Below, in pieces: positions 20,195-32,673 of a stretch of DNA of 64,000 bases. The DNA comes from Margaritispora aquatica. Lineage: Eukaryota > Ascomycota > Leotiomycetes > Helotiales > Discinellaceae. The stretch is taken from the NCBI GenBank assembly GCA_007644065.1, contig VJWN01000003.1, forward strand, positions 248,001 through 312,000. The letters run 5' to 3'. The stretch's first letter is position 1. Every line of letters begins with the position of its first letter. The translations under genes were made by a program, and so were the position numbers. The notes below the pieces were generated by a model that was not told the DNA's origin, ran no database searches, and saw only the letters and a list, made by a program, of their open reading frames with translations.

Positions 20195-21395
20195 CGTGCT
20201 ACGCACCACCATTGAATGTGTCCGTATTTGTAGAGAAGTGCGGTTATACATTTCAAGATCATATCGAACACACCGCTGGCTTTGCACCAGGGTTTGGGGG
20301 AGTAAATGGAAGCTTGTCATGTTTTGGACCAGTTGCGGTGATGTAAGGTAGTGGGCGACCACAGTAGTGTTGCTTTGTTGCATGCTCTTCCGCAATGCTT
20401 GTGAACTGCCTGAATGCTGGCGATCAAGTACCATGAAAGCAGATATGTAGTTTTGAGAGGCATTTTGAGTTTTCAACGCCGTTGTAGACGGTGGACTTAA
20501 TTGCAGGCGATCAAGTCTACCAAGAAAGAGAACTCAGAGGAAAAAGTGCCTGATATTTGTAACAATAGCCTTTTCACAAAAATGCATCTTTTTGCAGCAT
20601 CGTTCTAAGACTATTAAGTGTAAATTGTTGTCTCTAGATCTTCCTCACAAAATCACCTGGATCTCGCTTAATTTGGTTTCCCAGAATCCTCTCCTGCCCT
20701 GGATCCGTGAGATGCTTCTAACTCTTTCACGTCGCCATCTTTTGATGAAGGGTTATTTAGATTAAAAATGCGCACAAAATCTACATCGTCTTGAAATCGA
20801 ATTAGTTCTTGATCTTGCTGTCCGGCATTGAGTTTTGAGAGGTTAAAACTGACAATCGTTTCCCTTGCGCATAACATCAACTCCACATCACAATACACGA
20901 TATTCCAATAACTAAAGCCCATCAACACTACCGCAAATCTCTCTCAGCATTCTAGAAGTTCAATTTATATTTGCGTATTTCCCGAAAATCGATGACCCCT
21001 TTTAACATTAGGCTGACTTTCAGCGAAAGCTCAAAGTAGACTAGCGTATTTCTGGGTTCACGTCAGTTCACGTCTTTCTATCACCCGCGAACGCGAAATA
21101 TCGTGGTCAGTCAGATCAACCCCAGATTGATCTGCCCTCAGCCAATCCACCAATTCACCAACTACCAAGTGCGCAGATTGGTGCGCATTCTGCAGAAAGA
21201 TAGTTCTGCATTGCCATATTGCTGTATCGCAATTGCCGCAGACTTTTCAATGCGAACTTTCTTCAACTGTCTGCCTTGAAGGGCATTTTCTGCGACTTAC
21301 AAACCACAACTTGTTAGATCTATCATTCGACTTCCTACATTCTCCCTTTTGACTCTGCGGACTCGTCTCGAGTCTGCAAGGCCATTGGCGACGTC
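20195..21395. other. Intergenic, 1.2 kb, upstream of the SNF2 gene
   Basis: The last few hundred bases should hold the SNF2 gene promoter and leader. On the minus strand a frame from the ATG at 20922 to 20668 (about 84 codons, soluble charged composition, containing NAGQQDQELIRFQDDVDFVR) looks mildly protein-like, but no motif or splice context supports it. Confidence 0.35.
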
Positions 21396-24300
21396 ATGGA
21401 GCCATCGATCTCTCCGAATTATTCGCAACCCCTCGCGCGGCGTACTACTGCCTCGAGCCTTCTTGCGAAATTCGTACCTGGTATCAGGACGGAACACAAG
21501 AAAGATCAGAAGGTTGAGAGACAACAATCTGCAACAGCACCGACTCCATTCCAGTCGTCAGACTACGATCAGCCTCAATATTCTCCCAATGCGCCGGCAC
21601 ATCCTCGATATCAGCCGTCTCATTACGACCAACAGCAGCCTCCATACCCAGCCCACCAAGCACCACTCACTCCCCAGCCTCCCCTCTACACGGCGCATGA
21701 ACCCTCTTTCCAATACCCGAATGATCCAAACTCACTCAGCGCCAGCGCATATCCAGAGCCACCGGAAAGCTCAAATTTGTTCTGGAACACCCCGCAGAAT
21801 CACCAGGAACCGATCGATCTGACGAGTAATGCTAGCAGTGAGGATGTTATCGAGGTCGCTGCTCCACTTCAATACGCCACTCCCCAAGAGCCCGCGCCCA
21901 ATGATGATTCGGAAATTGTATATGGCTCCTCGAGGCGTGGTCTACGTGCTAGGAAGCCAAATATGTCGCTGAAGGCTTTGGAGAATGTGCATGTAACGCC
22001 AAAGAGACCTCGTCCTAAGAAGAAAGATGTAGTTGAAGCAGATATCAGCTTCTCGCCTATGGTCAGCAATCGAGCAGCAATCCGACAAGAGATTGCAAGT
22101 AAGACCGCCGCATACCGAGACCGGTTTTTTGTGGAGAAAAAAGACTTCTGGTTGCCACTTTTGCCTGAAGGGCACAATTATGTCAAGAAGCTGGTGGAGA
22201 AGCATGAAGCCATGTCTGAGGAAGAGCGTGCTCAACTGCCAACCATCACTCCTTATGCAGAGATCGAGAGCCAGCCACAAGGAATTAGGGCCACTATGAA
22301 GCCTTACCAATTATCGGGTCTGTCATTTATGGTATACCTGCACCGCAATGTATGTATAAATTTCCAATCCTAGCAAATTTCCGGCTAATTTACGATCAGG
22401 GTCTCTCTGGCATCTTGGGTGATGAAATGGGCCTCGGTAAAACTTTGCAGACCCTCTCGCTTGTTCAGTATCTCAAGGAGAATGACCCAAAGACAGGTAG
22501 TGGACGGACCCAACGCCCTTTTCTGATTGTTTGCCCTCTTTCTGTTCTCAGCAGTTGGATGGCCGAAGCAAAAAAGTGGACTCCTGATCTGAAAACTATT
22601 CGATTTCATGGACCAGTCCACGAGCGAAATCGTCTAAAGAAGATTGTTGTTGGTGAAACTGATATTTTCGGCAATTTAACTGCACAAGCAAAGGCCAAGC
22701 TTAAGGCAAGGGGTCGTGGCGGTAAAAATGTTATCTCACTGGACACTGACTCTGAAGATGAGAACGACGTTGGAGTTGATATTGTCGTGACAACTTATGA
22801 TTGCTTCAAGGCTGAACAATCATGGTTCAAGACCGCCTTCGTGTGGCGGTACATCGTGCTTGATGAAGGGCACACCGTAAAAAATCACGCAAGTTTAACA
22901 TCTAAGTCTTTACAGGGTCTGAAAGCAGAGTATCGCTTGATTCTTACGGGAACTCCTCTCCAAAATAATCTTTCGGAGCTGTGGTCTTTGCTTCATTGGC
23001 TGTATCCCGAGGTTTTTGTTGATAAGACCAATGAGCTTTTCGATACTTCGTTTAATCTTTCGAAAGGACAATACTCTAACACAGTCTTGGACGACTCGCG
23101 TCATTTGCTTGAGCTTATTATGCTGCGTCGTATGAAGAACTCTCCTGGTGTAGAGTTGAATCTTCCACCAAAGACCGAGGTTCTCTTATTCGTTCCCTTA
23201 TCACCAATGCAACAATTCTGGTACAAGCGCATGATCACAAAGGCAGACCAGGGCTTGCTGGATGAGCTTTTCAAGGGCGTTAAGGATAAGGAGGCTGAGT
23301 CAATGCAGGTACTGAAGCAAATCGAAGCTCGCGAAGCCGAATTGATGAAGAAGGAGGCAGAGGCACTACGAGTTCTCGAAGACGAATCCTTGATTGGATC
23401 TGATGCATGGAAGGCCACCAAAGATATTCTGAAAGAAACAATTCAACGCGAGCAGGATGTTGAACTTGTTAGTGAGGGCAAGAAAAGTGATTGGCAGAAA
23501 CTAATGAACCTGTTGATGCAATTACGGAAGGTTTGCAACCATCCATATCAACTCGGAAATGCAGAACCCGACCCCTACCATACTGGTGATCATGTAATTA
23601 CTGCTTCTGGAAAATTCATTGTTCTTGAAAAGCTTGTCCGAGAATTAGTGATCAAGCAGAAGAAGAAGATTTTGATCTTTTCTGGTTTCACAAAGATGCT
23701 AGACCTTGTGGAGGAATTGTTACTGCTCCGAGGGGGAGATGGGTCTTCTTACAGATCTATGCGTATCGACGGATCAACTTGCCGAGCTCGCCGTAACCTC
23801 GGTATTCGCATGTTCAACGATTTGAGCAGCGATTATCGAGTCATGCTCATCTCTACTAGAGCTGGAGGTCTCGGTATCAACTTGGCGACTGCGTCGGATG
23901 TTGTCCTTCTTGACCAGGACTGGAACCCACAGATCACTCTTCAAGCTGAAGCACGTGCTCATCGTATTGGACAAAAGAATCCAGTGACCATATACAAGCT
24001 TGTTTCGCAAGGAACTGTTGAGGAGCAGATGATGGGTAGAATCCAAAAGAAACTCTATCTCTCTGCGAAGGTCACAGAAGCTATGCAAGACATTCATACG
24101 AAATTTGGGTCAAAGAAGAAGGGCAAGAAAGGAGGATCCGAGGAGGATGCTATGCCTCAGCTGAACACCTCACAGTTGATGAGCTTGGTGCGCAGAGGTG
24201 CCTCGGCTATCTCAAAGCCCAGTGTCGATGTCAATGAGATGCTTAGCTGGTAAGTAGTGCCTGTTGTTAGATAAAGTAACCATAATGCTAACATAAATTG

Positions 24301-25284
24301 CTCAGGGACTGGGAGACCACTGTTGTCAAGTGCAAGGATCAACCCGCTGATATCAATGTCAAGAAGGATGCTATCCCCGACGCTCAAGTTGACGAAGAGG
24401 CCGAACGCAAGTGGTTGTCAGAAATGGAGCGTGTTGAAGCATCGGTTTTTGAGGGAAAGAAACTTTCCAAAGCCAACAAAAACACTTCCAATAAGGAGAT
24501 TGCACAGGAATATTTCAATAAAGAAGATCGACGTATTGGAAAGAACACAACTGTCATGGTTGATGGTTACGCTATCTCAAAAGAATCCATGAATTGTGCT
24601 TGGGGTGAAGCTATGCCAACGATGGCTGGCAAGGACCCTCGCCTCGCGGAGCCCAAGCGTGCCAAAAAGGTTGCTATCGAGCCACAGTCCCATTGCCAGG
24701 TTTGCATCGATGGCGGCGATTTGCACTGCTGCCAGTCTTGTCCTCGTGCCTATCATTACAAATGTCTAGATGCGGACTACAAGTCTAAGGCTATTGGCTG
24801 GCAGTTCAATTGTCCTCAGCATCAGTGCGCTGATTGTCGTCAGGGGACACAAGATGCCGGAGGCATGTTATACAGATGCCGTTGGTGTGAGCGTGCATAC
24901 TGTGAGGACTGTGTTGATTTTGACAACACGATCCTCCTAGGCAACACGCTCATGGAATATGAGCTGCTTGGTTATCCTGAAATGACCAACGCGTTCTACA
25001 TTCAGTGCGCAAATTGCACCGATCACTTCAAGGAGTTACCTCAGGATGAAAAACTTTGTATGGATATTGCTGAAGGCATTCGCCTTGACTACGAAAGCCG
25101 GTTTGGCGACAAGAGAGCGTCTACTCGTGCTGGTAGCCTGACTGATGCAACTACGATTGAAACAACAGGTGCAAGTACTCCTATAGTTATCGACGACGAT
25201 GTCATCGAGACGAAAACTTCGCGAAAGAGAAAGGCGAAGGCAGAAGCATCAAGACCTGCAAAGAAGGAGCGCTTGGGATTGTAA
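21396..25284 (+). CDS. SNF2-family ATPase with C-terminal PHD-like zinc region, 1260 aa
   Basis: Three exons (21396-22349, 22400-24249, 24306-25284) give 3783 coding bases, an exact multiple of three. The N-terminal ~230 residues are Pro/Gln/Tyr-rich and disordered. The SNF2 ATPase core follows: motif I GDEMGLGKTLQ at the start of exon 2, motif II VLDEGH, motif III LTGTPLQNN, and in the second lobe STRAGGLGINL and AHRIGQ. A basic, acidic-patched insertion (KARGRGGKNVISLDTDSEDE) interrupts lobe 1. Exon 3 ends with a cysteine cluster: CQVCIDGGDLHCCQSC-type PHD spacing, then CADC, CRWCERAYCEDC and CANC, followed by a basic tail. These proteins slide or evict nucleosomes; the PHD part should read histone tails. 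The order SNF2-then-PHD is unlike Mi-2/CHD proteins, which carry PHD before the ATPase. The subfamily is not assigned. Confidence 0.88.
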
Positions 25285-26379
25285 TGTTTGTTTGAGTAGG
25301 GTCGGCGTTTTACAGGGACGAATCATGAACTGCGATGGAGTTCCGGATGGCATCGGGCAGCATATGCCTGTTACAGGGCGTTGGTTTGTGGGTTTGCATG
25401 CTTTTCGGCGGTTGTCATATTCATGTCTTGATTCATTATGGGTTCACTGGTCTAGAATACTGCCTACATGTAACAATATCACAGGAAGTACACACGAAGA
25501 CGGATTTTGACGGATAGAGCGATGTTTAGACCAAAGCTACATGTAGATCTGTAGGAATAAATACCAGAGGTTCTTGTATCTTACCCCTCCGCCTATCTTG
25601 AACTAATAGATGAAAAGTTGCGAAAAAGAAATCAAGTGGATTTGTGGTGGCTTGATTGCTTTTGAGACTCGTCACGCTTTCGGTGCTTGGCCTGCTTATT
25701 GATCACTAGTCCGTTGAATATTTGGTATATTGGTACATTGCTGAAGATGTCCAGGCTGAGCGCCACCACGACTTAGGCTGGCCCGAACCATTCAACAAAG
25801 TACATGCGATTTCTTTTTCATCATTTGCAAAGCTCTATATCGATAGGCGTTCTCGTCATCTTACTTCGCCTATCTTGACTTGGACACCTCTATATATTTG
25901 AGACACCACACCCGAGACATCGCAGATCAAACACTCATGACTTCATTTGTTTTGCTCGATGTTATCTTCACTTCCTTCATGATTTCACACACGGAACCTT
26001 CGAGATTCCATTGTCTGAAAGAGATCATGCAGGGGGAATCAGTGAGGCTGCAGCCTGCATATAGCCTGCATTGACAACAAAGTATAGTAGGGTCACGGAA
26101 GAGTCGATTCAGCTACGCCTCCTATCATTTTATTCCAGCCTCAGACAAATACAAAATCGCAAGGCTACGGGCTTTCTCAACGACAACAAACAGGCCATCT
26201 GGAAGGCTTTTGTCGTAGATTTTTTTATCTTCAAGAGTCGCAAAACCAGGCGGTGAGGTTTCATGGAGATTGCGGTCTTGCTGTGCCGCTTTCACAGAAT
26301 AAAGATACTATCATGCCCATGCCCCGCATTATTAGAGTATGACTAGAGCGAGAATTAACACCTTCCGCATAAGCTCGAA
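25285..26379. other. Intergenic, 1.1 kb
   Basis: This lies between the SNF2 gene stop and the patatin gene start, both on plus. Short plus-strand open frames (for example 25880-26074 and 26071-26256) have no motif. It probably holds the patatin gene promoter. Confidence 0.4.
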
Positions 26380-29300
26380 ATGTCGCATCGCCAAGGTCAG
26401 CATCAGCACCAGACGGCTCGTAGCCGCTCTCCTCTCCCGTCGGCTTCGCCTAGTCAATTGACTCCCCCGATTAGTACGAGTAATCGACGACTTGCCACCA
26501 GATCCTCCTCGTCCAAGGTTACAGGTAGTCGTGGCATGCCACAACCACGATCCTCGAGTAATCGGTCGCCGCCGTCGCCGCTGGGGAGTCCGTCGCTGCC
26601 TAGTAATAGATGTGATGTATGTGAGCGCACCGGATTGAGAGTTTGGACGTGCATCCAGTGCAATAATGATCTTTTCTGTGAGGAATGCTGGGCCAAAGAG
26701 CGAGCGCATCGTCCTGGCGCTGTGGGCTTCGATGGCAAACCCCATGAGAAGACCGATCGCGAAGTTGTGGAGCGACTGAGGAGCATTCTGGAGCCGACGT
26801 GCACCGAGGAGGAGCAGCTTGAACGGCATCGCGTGGATGAGGATACGACGTGGTTTGGTATTGCGAAGGACTCATCTGGCTTGCCTGTCTTTCAGGATTA
26901 TGAGAGGTATGCGGCGATTATGGAGCAGAGTCGGTCAGCGGAGGCGATGGTGAGGTATCCTCAGTTGGTTTCGTTTATTGGACAAACAGGTGAGCTCAAT
27001 TTTGAGAATATGAGATGAAATATGAAATGAGATGTGAGCTGATGAGATGTGTTTCACAGGAGCTGGCAAAAGTACACTAATCAAAATGTTGATCAATCAC
27101 AAAGAGGACTCAAGCATGCCCTCAAGGGAGCGTTTTCCTTCGCCTGTGTCTGGCAATATTAATGATAATGTACCGACAACAGGCGATGTGCATCTCTATT
27201 CAGACCCGGCTTCGTATCGAAGCGCAATTCCAATGCTCTATGCTGATTGCGAAGGGCTTGAAGGTGGAGAGAACATCCCTCGTGGCGCAAGATTCAAGCA
27301 GCGCGATGGTCTGACTTCGCCGAATTTAAAGCCAGCAGCTCCTCTTGATCCGAATAAATTGGAAGTGAAAACTCGAAAGTTAGCTCATAATGCACAGCGC
27401 GATCTTTCGTGGGCGACGACGCCGGAGACGAGCAAGCGAGAATACGCTGTTACGCAGCTTTACCCGAGACTTCTGTACACCTTTTCGGATGTGGTCGTTT
27501 TTGTGCTGCGAAACTCCAAGTAAGTTTTCGAAGGGTTGCCAATATGAGATATTTGACTAAGAGACCAGGATCTTTGAATCTGTCGTGCTGGAAAAACTAC
27601 TCGATTGGGCATCGGCGTCTATCGAGCGATCACTAAACCAACCGGCTCTACCTCACATGATCATTGCGCTAAATGCGAGCGATCTCTCCCTCGATGAGAA
27701 GCAATGGGGTGTCGAAGATGCAACTCGGATTCTAATGGCTGATATCGAAGGAGCCATATCGCGTGTGCCTCGATTCCAAGAATATGCCAACCTCTGGCGT
27801 GACGCTGGACGCGATATTAAGACAACTAAGGATCTTCTCGAGTGCTACTACTCATCCGTGACAGTCGTTCGCATTCCATCTCAAGGACGGTACATGCTCA
27901 TGAACGAGCAGATCTCCAAACTTCATTTCGAGATTAAGAAATCCTGTCAAGTGTCGTACTGGACGAAGAAGAGAGTAAGAATGTTGAGCTCGGATGAGAA
28001 ATTGCAGGTTTTTCTACAGAGCGCTTTTGATCACTTCTCGCAGAATCTGAATGTCCCGTTTGATTTTGTGAAGGAGGCTGTGAAGAACAATCCGATTCCG
28101 AGGGATTTTGGGGGTAACATCCTTAAGCTGGCAATCGCAGTGAGAGATCACAATTGCTTTCAGAAGCAATATGATGGCCAGAAGATTTGGCTCGCGATGA
28201 GTCAGATGGTTGCGAGCTGTTTGATGCTAAATTCTGCACGTCAAAGCCTCTTAGGATCTGTCATCCAGCTCTTGGATGACGTCTATGCTGATGTCTGCGA
28301 CGAGGCTCTCGAAAGTTTCTGTAATCTCTACTGGCCCTGCAGTTTCAGCAACGAGTACGGAAAATGCTGCAACATGCGATCGGGCCACAACCCCAAAGGA
28401 CACCAAAACACAGCCGGCAAGATTCTCGCAGTAGGCCCCTACCAATCCTCACTTGACTTCGACAGCTATGCCGATGTCTGGATCAACAATATCTCGTACT
28501 ACCTCGAGAAAATCCAGAAGGAAGTCTACGCGGCTAGCATCCGCGATGACTCGCTTACGGAGTCTGAAGCAGCAACGAAAGTGCATTGTAAGGCCATGAA
28601 CGAGTTCTATAGGAATGTCGGCGACAATGTGTTTCAGTTTGTCAGTCATTCGACCTGTTTCTCGTGTTTGAGAGAACTACCAGAGCATCCGCTGCCGTGC
28701 GGTCATGTGCTGTGCACCGCGTGCGTGAAGTCTTTTGGCAGGCAGGTTGAGAGATCGGTGTATCAGTTGGGGTTTTGTCCTATGCATGTTGTGGAGACGG
28801 AGTTCGTGGCGGAGTTTCCGTGGAAGGTTAGGATTAAACCTTTGTTTGCTGGAACGAGGGTACTGAGTTTAGATGGGTGAGTTGTTCTTGTGGTATGAAG
28901 AGTCGCGACTGATTCAAGGGCAGTGGTGGTGTCAAAGGAGTTGCTCAGCTTGAGGTCTTGAAGGCCATTGAGGCGCAGCTAGGAGGAGAACTTCCGATTC
29001 AAGGGTTCTTTGATTTAATTGTAGGAACAGGGTAAGATTTTCCACGCAAGTATGGAAATTTCAACTGATCCTGCGAGCAGTACCGGTGGCATCATTGCCC
29101 TAGGCCTAGGAATTGAGAACTGGTCGACCGAGACATGTGTTGCAAATTTCGCCAAATTTTGCGAGCAAGCATATTCACCACGAGAATTTGCAGGAGTTCC
29201 ATTGCTGGGAAAGCTCTCAGCTGCGCATCATCGAAGCATGTACAAGACCCGACCGCTCGAGAAATCGTTGCAGAAAGTATTTGAGCAACGACCACTATTT

Positions 29301-31604
29301 GGTGGGTTGAATAATCAGGATGGACATATAGTCAAAGTTGCAGTCACGGCTACTACGCTCATAGGACAGCGTCCTGTTGTTTTAGCGAATTATAACCGTC
29401 CTGATGGTTCTAATAATAGTGAGTCTTCTCAATGTGCTGCTTTCGGGCGCGAAATTTCGATGCTTGGGTAAACATTCGCTTATCACTTTTAGGCAAGTAT
29501 ATATTCGAACGTCAAGATGATCCGAGCATGGAGATGAGAACTTGGGAAGCGTAAGAATTCCTATGAATTCATTCTTGTAAATGCTAATTCGTCAGTGCAC
29601 GAGCATCCTCCGCAACATCCCCACACTTCAAAAGCTTCACCAAAGACGCTACGAAAACCGGCTACACGGACGGATCTCTCTACCACAGCAATCCCGTAGC
29701 AGTAGCACATCAGGAGCGCCGTCTAATCTGGAAAGACGTGGCTTTGAAACCACCTGACTTGTTCCTCTCCATAGGCACTGGAGTACGCATCTCCCACCCC
29801 CATGGCACCACATCACCTTCCTCGACCAGAAGCACAAGTTCGCACTCCCACCGCTCGCGAGGAGATGAGCAATCAATCCACAGAAATGTGATGGGCATGC
29901 CAAATAAGAATAAAGCCTGGAACACCCCACCACCGGAATCAGACGGCACCTCGCAGTGTACGCGTCAATGGACGGCTTTCGACCAAGATGTCCTTGGTGG
30001 GAAACAATACAAGTTCCATCATCGCTACATGCGACTCGATCCGGATCTTGCATTCCCTGCTCCTAAGCCCGACGCAGTAAGTGAGCTATCCCGCATCCAA
30101 CAAGCAGCCGCGGCGCATAGCAAGATCCAGAATAATGCGAGGATCCGGGAGATTGCGCATCGATTGGTCGCGAGCTCGTTTTTCTTCGAGAAGGTCGAAG
30201 CGAGCGTTTGTGAGATGGACGATGGGACGTGGGAATGTGATGGTATGCTCTCTTTTTACAGTCTCTCGCAATGAATCAATGAAACCAGCCCAAACTAGCG
30301 AGCTAACAAACCACCTGTAGGCTCCATCTGTTGTCGTTTCTCGAAGGGCTCAAACGAGATGCGCGCGCTTGGGCGGTTCATGAAAACTCTCACAACGCCT
30401 AATTTCCAGCCATATTTTATGATCCAAGAGGAAGGTAATTTGTCTAACACGCACAAGATCCCAATTTCTGAGGATGTGGTGATCAGGATGTGTGAGAGGG
30501 GACGCTTTAGTTTGGATATGATGCATCTGGGAGTTAGCAAGCAGTCGAGTCTTACCAATGTTTTTATATGCTTGAAATCTGCGCCTTATGCGGGGAGGGA
30601 AGGTGGTCTTGGTGGAGGGGTGGAATTGCCCATCAGTGGCTTTCCGAGGTCATTGATGGTTGAGGGCTTAAGTGAGAGTAAGTTTCATCCTATCCCATCT
30701 ACACTTCCCCATCAATCAACCTTTCCCCCCACGAAAATGAAATTTCATATCCTGCTATCTATGCCTACTGACTGACTCGATCACAGAAATACTACAAGCC
30801 CAACCACAACATACCCTACCACGAGCTTCAAACTCATTCAAAGGCCGCCACCGCCGTCGTCGAAACGGCACAGCGGCTTCATTCTCACAACCACACGCCA
30901 CCGAACTCCGACTCGTGAAAACAATCACACCCACGCCTCCTCACTCCTCAGGCCAAGACAGCGAGCTGTCAATCAAAAGCAAAAGCAAATCCATTCACAC
31001 CAACCACACTCCTGCCCCCGTAGCAAAAAGCCTCTCCCCCCTTCACCTCGGGTCCATAAAACGCCACAGCGCCTCCTCGAATGTCGATGCTGCCGCAGAG
31101 GGCAGACTGAGCCTCCGCCACCACCAAGCAGAAACGAGTCCCTTCCCTGACAGTCCTGAGGATGTATCCCGGTGGATGGAGCGGCGTCGAGAGAAGCTCC
31201 GCTTCGAAGCGATGGGAGACGTACATCCTGGGAACAAGGTCGACTTCGTCAGAGACGAGGAAGAAGAGATTGGGGAGCTGGATGCCAGTGCCGAGATACC
31301 TAGACTTGCAACCCCGGTATGTGAGCTGGATGATACGAGTCTGAGTCTTAGTCCCACTGGATCTGGGGCTGGGTCAGGCACAGCGACAGGGACGGTGACG
31401 AGGGCGAATAGTATGCTTACTGATGGGATGTCCTCGGTTGTGCTGGAGAGTGTGGCGATGAAGGTGCTGGTTGGGAGGGAGGTGGGTGGGGAGAGGGGGA
31501 AGGATGGGGAGAGGGATATGGAGAAGAGGTTAGATCGTTTGGAGGTCAATACTTTGGAGGTTAGGAGGAAGAAGGTTCCTGGCAGTGAAAGGTGGGGCGA
31601 GTGA
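26380..31604 (+). CDS. Zinc finger / P-loop / RING-like / patatin protein, 1567 aa
   Basis: Nine exons (26380-26989, 27060-27519, 27569-28876, 28924-29031, 29081-29418, 29493-29550, 29596-30242, 30321-30677, 30787-31604) total 4704 bases, divisible by three. In order: a Ser/Pro-rich start; a B-box-like finger (CDVCERTG...CIQC...CEEC, about residues 78-110); a nucleotide-binding P-loop GQTGAGKST at about residue 200, split by intron 1, with ADCEGLEGG as likely Walker B or switch; a long helical region; a RING-like group CFSCLRELPEHPLPCGHVLC at about 720; then a patatin lipase domain with DGGGVKG (oxyanion loop) at about 792 and DGS as catalytic Asp in TGYTDGSLYHSNP. The nucleophile elbow reads GTGTGG instead of GTSTGG: the expected Ser codon, split by intron 4, is Gly829. 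A Ser/Pro-rich tail follows. Patatins hydrolyse phospholipids; the P-loop plus patatin layout recalls NLR-like signalling proteins, but here the patatin is C-terminal. Confidence 0.85.
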
Positions 31605-32673
31605 CGAGAGATGAGGTCAATGATTGGAGATTGGACTTGGGGATTTGGGGTTTAGATTTATTTGGGAGTTGGAATTTTGATACCACAATACATTGTTGCC
31701 TTCGTTCTTCACCAAGTCTATCTCTTTCTCATCTATCCATCTTAACATTTAATAGAGTATAGAGACTCAGGAAATACGAGGAGATAGTGACGTTGGTTTG
31801 TGGACCTCTAGGTAGGGTTAAGGCTGCGAAGGCGTCGTTGGTGAACTGGGTTTTGGAAGGGGAAAGAAGGTTTTCAGCTATTGAAGCTGTTGTATTTGAG
31901 AGACATTAACAGAAATAGGGTCTTTGGAGCACTTGATCGTTTACTGTACATGAGATGCAATTGGGAGTGTGCTAGAAGTGCTTATCTAAAGAAAACACTG
32001 CTTAATTCAAGCAGTAGAGCATAGTATGAGCATTAGATAGAGTCAGAATTCATTCATGTACCGAATTTGCAGTGTACACATCCCGAAGTGCACAACCAAA
32101 CCAACACATTCACCTTCAACCAATCCCGACATTCATATACCCCCATCACCCCTCCCATCTCAACACAAGACAACGGGCATATCTCATATGGCGCAATGGT
32201 TCGGCGTTGAGGTTCGGGTCAAAGTTGTCTTGGGGTGGATCAACACACTGCCTGGGTTCGACAAGGCATTAGATAAAAACACAATACACACGCCAAGCTT
32301 CACGGACTTTAAAATCTTCTAAGAGGGTTTGCAAGGGACTCCTGAGGGGGTCCTAGAGTTTTGCTCGCGGCGAATATGATTTTTTGTTTCCGCCTCAAGT
32401 TTTGTAACGACGCGAGACGTGGTTTATTTCAATTTTTGGGGGGGGGTTTTCAAGTCACGTAATAGATGGCATTTAAAGAAGTGAAATGCTTTCAACGTTT
32501 ATATTCATTCGTATTTTTGCAAGCTCGTCCATCATACATAAATCTCGGCTACGCGCCATGCCTTCAAATCGCAACGAAAAACACCCGTGGATCACACCAC
32601 TCAAATAATATACACAACTCCCCCTTCCACTTTTACACCAAAAACTTCACACCCGCCAAGAAAAAATCACCCC
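31605..32673. other. Convergent intergenic region, 1.07 kb
   Basis: This lies between the patatin gene 3' end and the 3' end of the minus-strand secreted-protein gene. It contains a run of nine G at 32438-32446. A tRNA-like pattern near 32190-32275 was examined and rejected. No gene is supported. Confidence 0.4.

Noticed and set aside
32190..32275. Possible tRNA: an A-box-like TGGCGCAATGG and a B-box-like GGTTCGA about 65 bases apart
   Set aside because: Neither the acceptor stem nor the T stem pairs, and no anticodon arm can be drawn.
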